Assembly: GCA_945866285.1 (NCBI GenBank)
Contig: CAMBHC010000038.1
Span: forward strand, 1-13,216
Origin: Candidatus Sulfopaludibacter sp. SbA3
GTDB taxonomy: Bacteria > Acidobacteriota > Vicinamibacteria > Vicinamibacterales > UBA2999
Reading direction: 5' to 3'
DNA length: 13,216 bases
The translations under genes were made by a program, and so were the position numbers. Each line of letters begins with the position of its first letter. The first letter of the stretch is position 1. The notes beneath the pieces are model-generated. The model was not told where the DNA came from and did no database searches. It worked only from the letters and a program-made list of their open reading frames with translations. Of the stretch, positions 7,064 to 13,216 are shown piece after piece.

Positions 7064-7246
7064 TTAATCGTTATTGACTGGACGCACCTGGCGCGCGCGG
7101 TAGAAACCGCAGTACGCGCACACGCGGTGAGCGGCCTTCGGCTCGCTGCACTGCGGGCACAGGCCGGGCGTGGTGGCCTTGAGCGCGTCGTGAGTGCGGC
7201 GCTTACGGCCGCGGGTCTTGGAGTGTCTGCGTTTTGGATTAGGCAT
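7064..7246 (-). CDS. rpmF: 50S ribosomal protein L32
   Basis: This 60-residue, basic large-subunit protein opens with MPNPKRRHSKTRGRKRRTH, the classic L32 start. Two CxxC pairs (Cys30/33 and Cys43/46) form the zinc-ribbon version of the protein rather than the cysteine-less form. The ATG at 7244-7246 lies inside the 3' end of yceD (8-base overlap). The yceD-rpmF-plsX order is widely conserved and links ribosome assembly to lipid synthesis. No strong ribosome site is seen, so translation is probably coupled to yceD. Confidence 0.97.
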   Translation of the reverse strand: MPNPKRRHSKTRGRKRRTHDALKATTPGLCPQCSEPKAAHRVCAYCGFYRARQVRPVNND

Positions 7247-7787
7247 CGTCGTGCTTTCGCTTCGTAATCAACGTCTTCAAAACATCCATCCGGGTATCTT
7301 CCATCTGCGGATTGCAATCGCAGGCGGCGAGATTCCGGCTGGTCCCACATTGCGGGCAAATCCCCTTGCATGCCGGTGTGCACAGCGGCTTCATCGGCAA
7401 CGCCAGGTAGAACTGCTCCCGCAACAACTCGATCAGGTCGATCTGGTCGTCTCGATAGTACGTAATCGAAACGTCGTCATCCTCGACTTCGGTTTCCTCG
7501 TCTTCGGCCTTCTCGGCATCCACCAGCGTGGCGGGTAGAAACCGGAGGTCAAATGCGCGGTCGACCGGCAACACAAATGGTTCGAGACACCGGCTGCAGT
7601 CCAGCACGAGCTCGGTCTTAACGGTGCCCACCAGCCGATACCGGTCGTGATCCTTATGGATCGTGAGCCGGAGGTCGACCGGGATGTTCACCCGATACTC
7701 ATCGCCCTCCCCCGGCAGGTCAGCCGGTTCAAAGACCTTGGCAATCTCGGTCTCGGCCAGACGAATATGGGAAAGTTCGACTCGCAT
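7239..7787 (-). CDS. yceD: DUF177 / YceD family protein
   Basis: This 182-residue DUF177 protein belongs to a family whose E. coli and plant members affect 23S rRNA accumulation; the exact biochemistry is unknown. A cysteine pair lies at 64/67 (LDCSRCLEPF). An acidic stretch at about 91-105 (EDEETEVEDDD) follows, then the C-terminal cysteine cluster at 136, 140, 144, 147, 156 and 158 (CKGICPQCG), typical of the metal-binding-looking versions. The position directly before rpmF is the family's diagnostic neighbourhood. The start is ATG at 7785-7787; the ribosome site is weak. The stop overlaps rpmF by 8 bases. Confidence 0.9.
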   Translation of the reverse strand: MRVELSHIRLAETEIAKVFEPADLPGEGDEYRVNIPVDLRLTIHKDHDRYRLVGTVKTELVLDCSRCLEPFVLPVDRAFDLRFLPATLVDAEKAEDEETEVEDDDVSITYYRDDQIDLIELLREQFYLALPMKPLCTPACKGICPQCGTSRNLAACDCNPQMEDTRMDVLKTLITKRKHDDA

Positions 7788-7800
7788 CTATCTCTTGCTG

Positions 7801-7821
7801 GTCCGGCTAAAGCCGGGCCCT
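7801..7821. repeat. CCGGCTnnAGCCGG palindromic element, copy A (dgt-yceD gap)
   Basis: A 14-base palindrome, CCGGCT-AA-AGCCGG (7803-7816), sits in a 21-base block that matches 8944-8964 at 18 of 21 positions in the same orientation. Two of the three differences are the central dinucleotide (AA here, CC there). The stem can be extended to 7800-7808 with 7811-7819 using one G-T pair. It lies 13 bases upstream of the yceD ATG. Confidence 0.7.
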
Positions 7822-7825
7822 ATAT

Positions 7826-7852
7826 GTACTTCCGGGAATTTCTCCGGCGTAC
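7826..7852. repeat. Second small palindrome in the dgt-yceD gap
   Basis: Two 4-base self-complementary words are nested: GTAC (7826-7829) with GTAC (7849-7852), and CCGG (7832-7835) with CCGG (7844-7847), around an 8-base loop. The spacing between words is uneven (2 and 1 bases), so the stem has a bulge. With copy A of the short element it fills most of the 73-base gap. It is not seen elsewhere in the window and its function is unknown. Confidence 0.35.
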
Positions 7853-7860
7853 AAGACTGT

Positions 7861-8928
7861 TCAGTATACCACGCTCGGGCCGACCCAGGGCTTGGGGATA
7901 AACAGGCGCTCGAAGAGGTTGACCGCGAACCGGTCGGTCATGCCGGCGACGAAGTCCTGGGCAGCCACGTCCACCCCTTCGGCGGCGATGGTCCGGACGT
8001 CCAGGAACTCCTCGGGGCGCTGCTGGACCTTCTCCCACAACCCGCCCAGGATGCCAGACGCCTTGCCGAACTCGGCCGTGGCCGTCTGGTTTTCGTACAC
8101 CGCATCGAACAGGTAGCTCCGCAGGTCCACCAGGGCGGTCAGCACGGGTTCGCTCATGCGAACTTCAGTCAGGCCGCCATCGAGGGTTTGATGCACGACG
8201 TCGGTGACCAGCCGGCCAATGCGCTCGGACGACGAATGTCCCAGCACGTCGGTGGCCCCCTTCGGCAGGCTGGCCTCAGAAATAATTCCCGCCCGGACGG
8301 CATCGTCGATGTCGTGGTTCACGTAGGCCGAGATGTCGGCCACGCGAGCCACCTGCCCCTCGATGGTGCTGGCGCGGTGCTCAGGCGGCGCCCCGACCGG
8401 CATGCCGTGCTTGCCCTTGGAGTGACGGGCAATGCCGTCGCGCACTTCCCAGGTCAAGTTCAGGCCTTCGCGATCGTTCTCGAGCACATCGACAATGCGC
8501 AGGCTCTGCTCGTAGTGGTTGAAGCCGCCCGGCACCAGTGAACTGAGAACCCGTTCGCCGGCATGGCCGAACGGCGTGTGCCCCAGGTCGTGGCCCAGTG
8601 CAATGGCCTCGGTCAACTCTTCGTTGAGCTGCAGCACCTTCGCAACGGTGCGGGCGATTTGCGCCACTTCCAGGGTGTGCGTCAGGCGAGTGCGGTAGTG
8701 ATCGCCGGTCGGCGAAAAGAACACCTGCGTCTTGTGCTTGAGCCGCCGGAAGGCCTTGGTGTGGACAATCCGGTCGCGATCGCGCTGAAAGGCCGGTCGA
8801 ATCGGATCCTCGGTTTCAGGACGGACACGGCCCTTGCTGGATGCGCTCTTCGACGCCTGCGGCGCCAACGCGTCGCGCTCACGCGCTTCCAGTTGTTCGC
8901 GAATCACCGGGCGGCCCACACTTGTCAT
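7861..8928 (-). CDS. dgt: Deoxyguanosinetriphosphate triphosphohydrolase-like protein (HD superfamily)
   Basis: This HD-domain enzyme of the Dgt-like family cleaves dNTPs to nucleoside and triphosphate, trimming the dNTP pool. It has 355 residues from the ATG at 8926-8928. Metal ligands are visible: His84 in TRLTHTLEV, His113-Asp114 in GHDLGHTPFGHAGE, and Asp198 in VADISAYVNHDIDDA. The N-terminal IREQLEARE...LAPQASKS...GR block is typical of the shorter bacterial family. Open frame continues upstream to about 9105 but only as arginine-rich shadow of deoB. AGGGAG abuts the ATG, so either the GTG three codons later (8919, nine-base spacing) is used or the message is leaderless. The substrate range cannot be read from sequence. 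The gene is flanked on each side by a copy of the short CCGGCTnnAGCCGG element. Confidence 0.92.
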   Translation of the reverse strand: MTSVGRPVIREQLEARERDALAPQASKSASSKGRVRPETEDPIRPAFQRDRDRIVHTKAFRRLKHKTQVFFSPTGDHYRTRLTHTLEVAQIARTVAKVLQLNEELTEAIALGHDLGHTPFGHAGERVLSSLVPGGFNHYEQSLRIVDVLENDREGLNLTWEVRDGIARHSKGKHGMPVGAPPEHRASTIEGQVARVADISAYVNHDIDDAVRAGIISEASLPKGATDVLGHSSSERIGRLVTDVVHQTLDGGLTEVRMSEPVLTALVDLRSYLFDAVYENQTATAEFGKASGILGGLWEKVQQRPEEFLDVRTIAAEGVDVAAQDFVAGMTDRFAVNLFERLFIPKPWVGPSVVY

Positions 8929-8934
8929 CTCCCT

Positions 8935-8940
8935 ATTGTA
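8935..8940 (-). promoter_or_regulatory. Possible -10 element upstream of dgt
   Basis: The minus strand reads TACAAT here, one mismatch from the TATAAT consensus, six bases before the dgt ATG. If used, transcription would begin at or next to the ATG, giving a leaderless message. No -35 box is visible; the upstream sequence is copy B of the short palindrome. Low confidence. Confidence 0.25.
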
Positions 8941-8943
8941 AGC

Positions 8944-8963
8944 GTCCGGCTCCAGCCGGCCCC

Positions 8964-8964
<1 letters not shown>
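8944..8964. repeat. CCGGCTnnAGCCGG palindromic element, copy B (deoB-dgt gap)
   Basis: The palindrome CCGGCT-CC-AGCCGG (8946-8959) sits in a 21-base block equal to 7801-7821 at 18 of 21 bases. It occupies the 35-base gap between deoB and dgt and its last base is the first of the deoB stop codon. With copy A it brackets dgt as a direct repeat about 1.14 kb apart. Confidence 0.7.
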
Positions 8965-10136
<1,172 letters not shown>

Positions 10137-10139
10137 GCG

Positions 10140-10397
10140 TCAGGGATGGTGAGACGAGAAGTAGTTCGGGACGCTACGCGGCGTCCGAATGGTGGCAATG
10201 GCGTGCTTGAAGATCAGGTGATCCATGCCCGCATGCTCAACGATCAGCGCAAACCGGTCAAAGTTCTTGATCCGCGCTTCGAACTCGCGGCCATCGAGCA
10301 GGTGGACGGTGACGGGTAGTTTTTCGCGACGAGCATAATTCAGGAACACGTCCTGAATGTTAGGCGCGCCGGTCTTGGCCTCAGGTATCGGCGACAT
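10140..10397 (-). CDS. hfq: RNA chaperone Hfq
   Basis: This Sm-like hexameric RNA chaperone promotes small RNA-mRNA pairing. It has 85 residues. The NIQDVFLN start (residues 13-20) gives Gln15 and Asp16 at the proximal-face positions, an arginine-rich rim RREK at 23-26, Sm1 from about 28 to 60, and Sm2 as LIFKHAIATI at 61-70 (the usual YKH is FKH). The C-terminal tail is short, about 15 residues, with terminal SSHHP. Glutamine 41 of the E. coli FDQF loop is Arg48 here. The ATG lies 17 bases inside the 3' end of miaA, with AAGGA upstream. The miaA-hfq pairing is conserved in many bacteria and supports the call. Confidence 0.95.
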   Translation of the reverse strand: MSPIPEAKTGAPNIQDVFLNYARREKLPVTVHLLDGREFEARIKNFDRFALIVEHAGMDHLIFKHAIATIRTPRSVPNYFSSHHP

Positions 10398-11340
10398 TTT
10401 TCCCGTCCTTCAACAGGTCCCGCGCGGCCAGCATCGCAACTACGCTGTCCTGCACTTCGGCGTGAGTGCCGGGACCATCGAACCACACAAGATTAGGCTC
10501 TTTTCGGAACCAGATCAACTGTCGACGGGCATATCGGCGGTTCTCTTGCGCAATCAAGGCGCGAGTCGCGGCCTCGTCTCGAAGCCCCTGAAGGTGCTCC
10601 ATCGCCTGCCGGTAGACCAGGCCGCCGAACGGACGCGCCGCTCGGGGCACGCCGCCCGCAAGCAGCCCGCGGATCTCATCCAGCAGGCCCGCGTCGAACT
10701 GTGCATCCACCCGCGTGGTCAGCCGTTCCGACAGCCATGCCGCCGGCATCCGCAACCCGATCGGGATCACCTGCACATCAGGACCGAGCAGCGACGCCGT
10801 TTCATCGAAGTGAGCGGTCAGCGGACGACCGGTGAGGAAATACACCTCAAGTGCCCGCACCAACCGCTTCAAGTCCCGCGGCATGATCCGTGCGGCCGAC
10901 GGAGGGTCAACTCGCGCCACCAGGCGATGCAGCCGCTCGACCCCTCGCTTGGCGGCAATAGCTTCAAGCCGGGCCCTCAGTGGCGCGTCGGCCGCCGGCC
11001 CCGGAAACAAGCCGCGGGTCAGCGCCCGGTAATAGAACCCCGATCCGCCCACCAGGATCGGCACCAGCCCCCGCGCGTGGATGTCGCGGATCGCCGCCGT
11101 CGCATCGCGCGCGAACTGCGCGGCGGTGTATTCGTCGGTTGGGTCGGCGATGTCGATCAGGTGATGCGGAATGCCCAGGCGTTCGGCTACCGGCACCTTG
11201 TCAGTACCGATGTCGAAACCGCGATACACCGCCGTCGAATCGCAGTTGAGGACCTCCCCACCCAGGCGTCCGGCCAGCGCGATGCCGAGGGCGCTCTTAC
11301 CGGTAGCGGTGGGTCCGAGGACGGCGATGAGTGGTTTCAC
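10381..11340 (-). CDS. miaA: tRNA dimethylallyltransferase
   Basis: This enzyme adds a dimethylallyl group to A37 of tRNAs that read UNN codons. From the GTG at 11338-11340 it has 319 residues. The P-loop GPTATGKS lies at 9-16, Asp34-Ser35 in NCDSTAVYRG, HHLID at 59-63, GGSGFYYRAL at 98-107, RDLKRLVRALEV at 155-166, and YARRQLIWFRK at 270-280. The frame stays open far upstream, but that part lies within tonB and is low-complexity shadow. The GTG gives MKPLIAVLGPTATGKS, the standard start; another in-frame GTG (11352) adds four residues. No strong ribosome site is present. It follows the TonB-type gene by 37 bases and overlaps hfq by 17. Confidence 0.95.
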   Translation of the reverse strand: MKPLIAVLGPTATGKSALGIALAGRLGGEVLNCDSTAVYRGFDIGTDKVPVAERLGIPHHLIDIADPTDEYTAAQFARDATAAIRDIHARGLVPILVGGSGFYYRALTRGLFPGPAADAPLRARLEAIAAKRGVERLHRLVARVDPPSAARIMPRDLKRLVRALEVYFLTGRPLTAHFDETASLLGPDVQVIPIGLRMPAAWLSERLTTRVDAQFDAGLLDEIRGLLAGGVPRAARPFGGLVYRQAMEHLQGLRDEAATRALIAQENRRYARRQLIWFRKEPNLVWFDGPGTHAEVQDSVVAMLAARDLLKDGKNVADT

Positions 11341-11348
11341 TGGTATCG

Positions 11349-11367
11349 GCACCCCATGAAGGGGCGC
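11349..11367 (-). promoter_or_regulatory. Hairpin in the tonB-miaA gap
   Basis: GCACCCC (11349-11355) pairs with GGGGCGC (11361-11367), seven pairs including one G-T, around a five-base loop. It lies between the tonB stop and the miaA GTG and has no T-tract. It could reduce read-through or hide the miaA start; the other in-frame GTG (11350-11352) lies within its arm. Function is inferred only. Confidence 0.35.
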
Positions 11368-11377
11368 CCGACTGGCC

Positions 11378-12298
11378 CTACTGGCCTGGGGGATTTTCGT
11401 TGTAGTAGAACGTGACGGTAAAAAACGCCTTATCGTCCGGATACTCCGGCGGCAAGGCCGTCGTCGGACTCGAGGCCAGCAGCGCGTTGACGGCGGAGAT
11501 GTTGAACGATTCGATCTCCGATGGCCGGACCACCGTGACATCCGTGAGCGCGCCGTTGCGGTGCACGTTGAAGGTGACCACGACACGTCCGCGCATGGTC
11601 TGGGCCGCCATCGGCACAAACCAGTTACGGCGGACCTGCGAAATGAAGCGGCGAACCCACGGTCCGAACTCGACCCCCTTGGTGTCGAACTGCAGCGGCC
11701 CGAACTCCTGCGCCTGTCCCTTCTGATTGTTGAACGAGTCGTTCTGGACGTACTTCTGGAGGTTCTTCAGCGCGTCTCCGAGCGAGCCACCGGCCGGCGG
11801 CTGCACCTGCGGACGCTGCATCATCGCCATTTGCGGATTGGTGCGCGGATCGCTCATCGTCGGCGTCTCGACCGCGGGCGCGGGCGGTGCCGGCTGCGGC
11901 GCGGGACCATCGCCGCGCATCTTCTCATCGGGCGTGGCTTCAACCCGCTCCGTTGAGTTACCACGCGCGGCCGGCAACGGGTTGGTCATCTCCGGCATCT
12001 TGTCCGGCGTCCGCGCGCTGCGGTCGACGTCAGACATCTCGACACGTTCCGGCTGCCGCGTCGCCGGCAGGTCCATCTTGGGCTGCACGAACACGAACGT
12101 CGGCTGGTTCTCGGCACGCTGCGGCGGCGGGACCGCCTGCGCGTCCTCGGACCGCTGGGGCAGATACTGCGGCAGGAACAACAAGGCGAGGATGACTGCG
12201 GTGTGAACAAACACCGATACGGCGACGCCATCGCGCCGTTTGATTGCGGACCCAACCGGGTCGATGTCTCGGTAACGATCATCGAAGTCGAAGTACAT
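11378..12298 (-). CDS. TonB-family energy transducer protein
   Basis: This 306-residue protein has TonB architecture. A short cytoplasmic N-terminus (MYFDFDDRYRDIDP) comes first, then one membrane segment at about residues 25-46 (VSVFVHTAVILALLFLPQYL). A long periplasmic linker rich in Pro, Gln and Met (50-170) follows. The C-terminal TonB domain, at about 210-300, includes WVRRFISQVRRNWFVP, GRVVVTFNVHRNGALTDV and SAVNALLASSP. Such proteins convey proton-motive energy from ExbB/ExbD to outer-membrane receptors, but neither partner nor any receptor is in this window, so the target is unknown. The start is ATG at 12296-12298 without a Shine-Dalgarno sequence; a TATAAT lies 14 bases upstream. 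A role as a general envelope protein with a TonB-like C-terminus is possible. Confidence 0.83.
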   Translation of the reverse strand: MYFDFDDRYRDIDPVGSAIKRRDGVAVSVFVHTAVILALLFLPQYLPQRSEDAQAVPPPQRAENQPTFVFVQPKMDLPATRQPERVEMSDVDRSARTPDKMPEMTNPLPAARGNSTERVEATPDEKMRGDGPAPQPAPPAPAVETPTMSDPRTNPQMAMMQRPQVQPPAGGSLGDALKNLQKYVQNDSFNNQKGQAQEFGPLQFDTKGVEFGPWVRRFISQVRRNWFVPMAAQTMRGRVVVTFNVHRNGALTDVTVVRPSEIESFNISAVNALLASSPTTALPPEYPDDKAFFTVTFYYNENPPGQ

Positions 12299-12312
12299 CA
12301 GTAAGTTAGAGA

Positions 12313-12318
12313 ATTATA
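12313..12318 (-). promoter_or_regulatory. Perfect -10 hexamer upstream of the tonB-type gene
   Basis: The minus strand reads TATAAT, preceded directly by TG, in a short AT-rich patch between the palindrome and the TonB-type start, 14 bases before the ATG. Transcription from it would leave a leader of only about seven bases with no ribosome site. No -35 box is recognisable, since the upstream bases are the palindrome arm. A real promoter is plausible but unproven. Confidence 0.4.
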
Positions 12319-12320
12319 CA

Positions 12321-12397
12321 GGGCTTGGGGACTTGCGGGCTTGGGGACTTGGGGCGTCGACCACGGCAAGACCCCAGGACCCCAGGCCCCCAAGACC
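12321..12397. repeat. Long imperfect G-rich palindrome between ubiE and the tonB-type gene (family 1, copy 2)
   Basis: Positions 12321-12351 pair with 12367-12397 over 31 positions: 24 Watson-Crick pairs, two G-T and five mismatches, around a 15-base loop. The right arm abuts the ubiE stop codon. The left arm is itself a tandem of near-identical GCTTGGGGACTTG words. Both arms match the fabF-etfB palindrome (21 of 23 and 17 of 18 bases). The plus strand has five G-runs with loops of 3 to 6 bases, so a G-quadruplex is possible. No T-tract follows. Confidence 0.82.
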
Positions 12398-13165
12398 TTA
12401 CGTCTTTTGACCCGTATAGAGATAGACGGCGCCAAACATGAATGGCCGTGCCTCAACGTGGGAAAAACCTGCGGCAGACAAGATTCCAGTGAACTGGTCG
12501 CCGTATGGGAAGGCACCGATGGACTCAGGGAGGTAGGAATAGGCCGCGTCGTGGCGTGACACGGCGCGCCCGATCCGCGGCAGGATATTCCGCGAATACC
12601 ACTGGTAGATCGGCCCAAACACCGGCGAGCTCGGCGTGCCGAACTCCAGAATCGCCAGCCGGCCTCCCGGACGAAGCACCCGTACCAGCTCCCGGCATGC
12701 CACTTCCGGCTGCTGGACGTTGCGAATGCCAAAAGCAATCGTCGCGGCATCCACCGAGCCGCTCGCCACCGGCAGGTTCATGGCATCGCCACGAATCAGC
12801 TGGACCCGGTTCGACAAGTCAACCTGCTTCACTTTCACGAGACCGTGCGAAAGCATGGCGCCAGAGAAATCGACGCCGACGACGCGGGCCGCGCCGGTCG
12901 CCTTGCGGGCCGCGCCGAGCGCGACATCCGCGGTGCCGGTGCAGACATCGAGCAGCCGCTCGCGCCCCGTCAGCTTGAGCGAGGCAATCGCGTGATGCCG
13001 CCAGTAGCGGTCCACGCCACCCGACAGCACCGTGTTCAACAGGTCATAGCGGCCGGCGATCGCGTCGAACATGCCCGCAATCTTCGCGGGCGACTTGTCC
13101 ACGTTCGCGCCCTGCGCTTCACTCTTCGCGTCTCGCGCGATGGTGGACGGGTCGTTAGCCGACAT
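12398..13165 (-). CDS. ubiE: Demethylmenaquinone (or demethoxyubiquinone-type) C-methyltransferase
   Basis: This SAM-dependent enzyme performs the C-methylation step of quinone synthesis. It has 255 residues. The UbiE signature YDLLNTVLSGGVDRYWR lies at 40-56, SAM motif I LLDVCTGTAD at 71-80, VVGVDFS at 95-101, FGIRNV at 145-150 and RVLRPGGRLAILEF at 162-175. Menaquinone is the more likely product, hence menG as an alternative name, because I suspect an acidobacterial host; the sequence alone does not decide. It overlaps the upstream reading frame by 11 bases. The N-terminal 25 residues are variable and polar. Confidence 0.94.
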   Translation of the reverse strand: MSANDPSTIARDAKSEAQGANVDKSPAKIAGMFDAIAGRYDLLNTVLSGGVDRYWRHHAIASLKLTGRERLLDVCTGTADVALGAARKATGAARVVGVDFSGAMLSHGLVKVKQVDLSNRVQLIRGDAMNLPVASGSVDAATIAFGIRNVQQPEVACRELVRVLRPGGRLAILEFGTPSSPVFGPIYQWYSRNILPRIGRAVSRHDAAYSYLPESIGAFPYGDQFTGILSAAGFSHVEARPFMFGAVYLYTGQKT

Positions 13166-13216
13166 ACAACGCTGCCCCAGTCGTCAGGAAATACAAGATG
13201 CCCACCCACCCATTCA
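13155..13216 (-). CDS. C-terminal tail of a probable UbiA-family prenyltransferase (partial)
   Basis: Only the last 19 residues are in the window, ending at TAA (13155-13157) inside the ubiE start. The tail reads NGWVGILYFLTTGAALYVG: hydrophobic, like a final membrane helix. From memory, E. coli UbiA ends in NNYVGLVLFLG..., a similar pattern, and UbiA-type prenyltransferases often precede ubiE. This is a reasoned guess from a short fragment; any membrane protein end could look alike. Confidence 0.45.
   Translation of the reverse strand, partial: NGWVGILYFLTTGAALYVG

Noticed and set aside
7861..7869. TATACT -10 candidate at the dgt stop for yceD
   Set aside because: It is part of the dgt coding end, lies about 75 bases from yceD and has no -35 partner; chance is likely.
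10357..11415. 352-codon plus-strand open frame opposite miaA
   Set aside because: Low-complexity Arg/Gln/Pro-rich product with no domain; antisense to all of miaA.
11341..11619. Upstream extension of the miaA frame into the tonB-type gene
   Set aside because: The added residues are Arg/Ser/Cys-rich and unlike MiaA, and the TonB C-terminal domain is clearly encoded there in another frame.

Overview
All recognisable genes in this window lie on the minus strand. It reads as a compact, high-GC housekeeping region of a Gram-negative bacterium. TonB, Hfq, a UbiE/MenG methyltransferase and an ETF:quinone oxidoreductase point to a respiring diderm. I suspect Acidobacteriota (Vicinamibacteria-like) from gene order and intergenic palindromes; that assignment is inference from memory and is not proven here. 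I found no mobile element, CRISPR array, tRNA, rRNA or obvious foreign gene.

In transcription order (high to low coordinates), the first block is the 3' tail of a probable UbiA-type prenyltransferase overlapping ubiE/menG, so it concerns quinone synthesis. A long G-rich palindrome follows, then a TonB-type energy transducer without ExbB/ExbD, then miaA, hfq and deoB (tRNA modification, RNA chaperone, nucleoside catabolism). Next comes dgt, a dNTP triphosphohydrolase, with one copy of a short CCGGCTnnAGCCGG element on each side.

The third block is the lipid cluster yceD(DUF177)-rpmF-plsX-fabD-fabG-acpP-fabF. It matches the classic bacterial order except that fabH is missing between plsX and fabD. 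Most junctions overlap by a few bases or sit a few bases apart, which suggests translational coupling. fabG apparently starts at CTG inside the fabD stop. A GC-rich hairpin separates acpP from fabF. After fabF comes a second copy of the G-rich palindrome and then etfB-etfA-ETF:QO, which carries electrons from acyl-CoA dehydrogenases to the quinone pool. The ETF:QO gene runs off the left edge.

The region therefore joins fatty-acid and phospholipid synthesis to the electron-transfer branch of fatty-acid oxidation, with quinone synthesis at the far end. No new multi-gene system is visible. The points most worth checking are the two families of intergenic palindromes, the CTG start of fabG, the missing fabH and several regulatory-looking hairpins.
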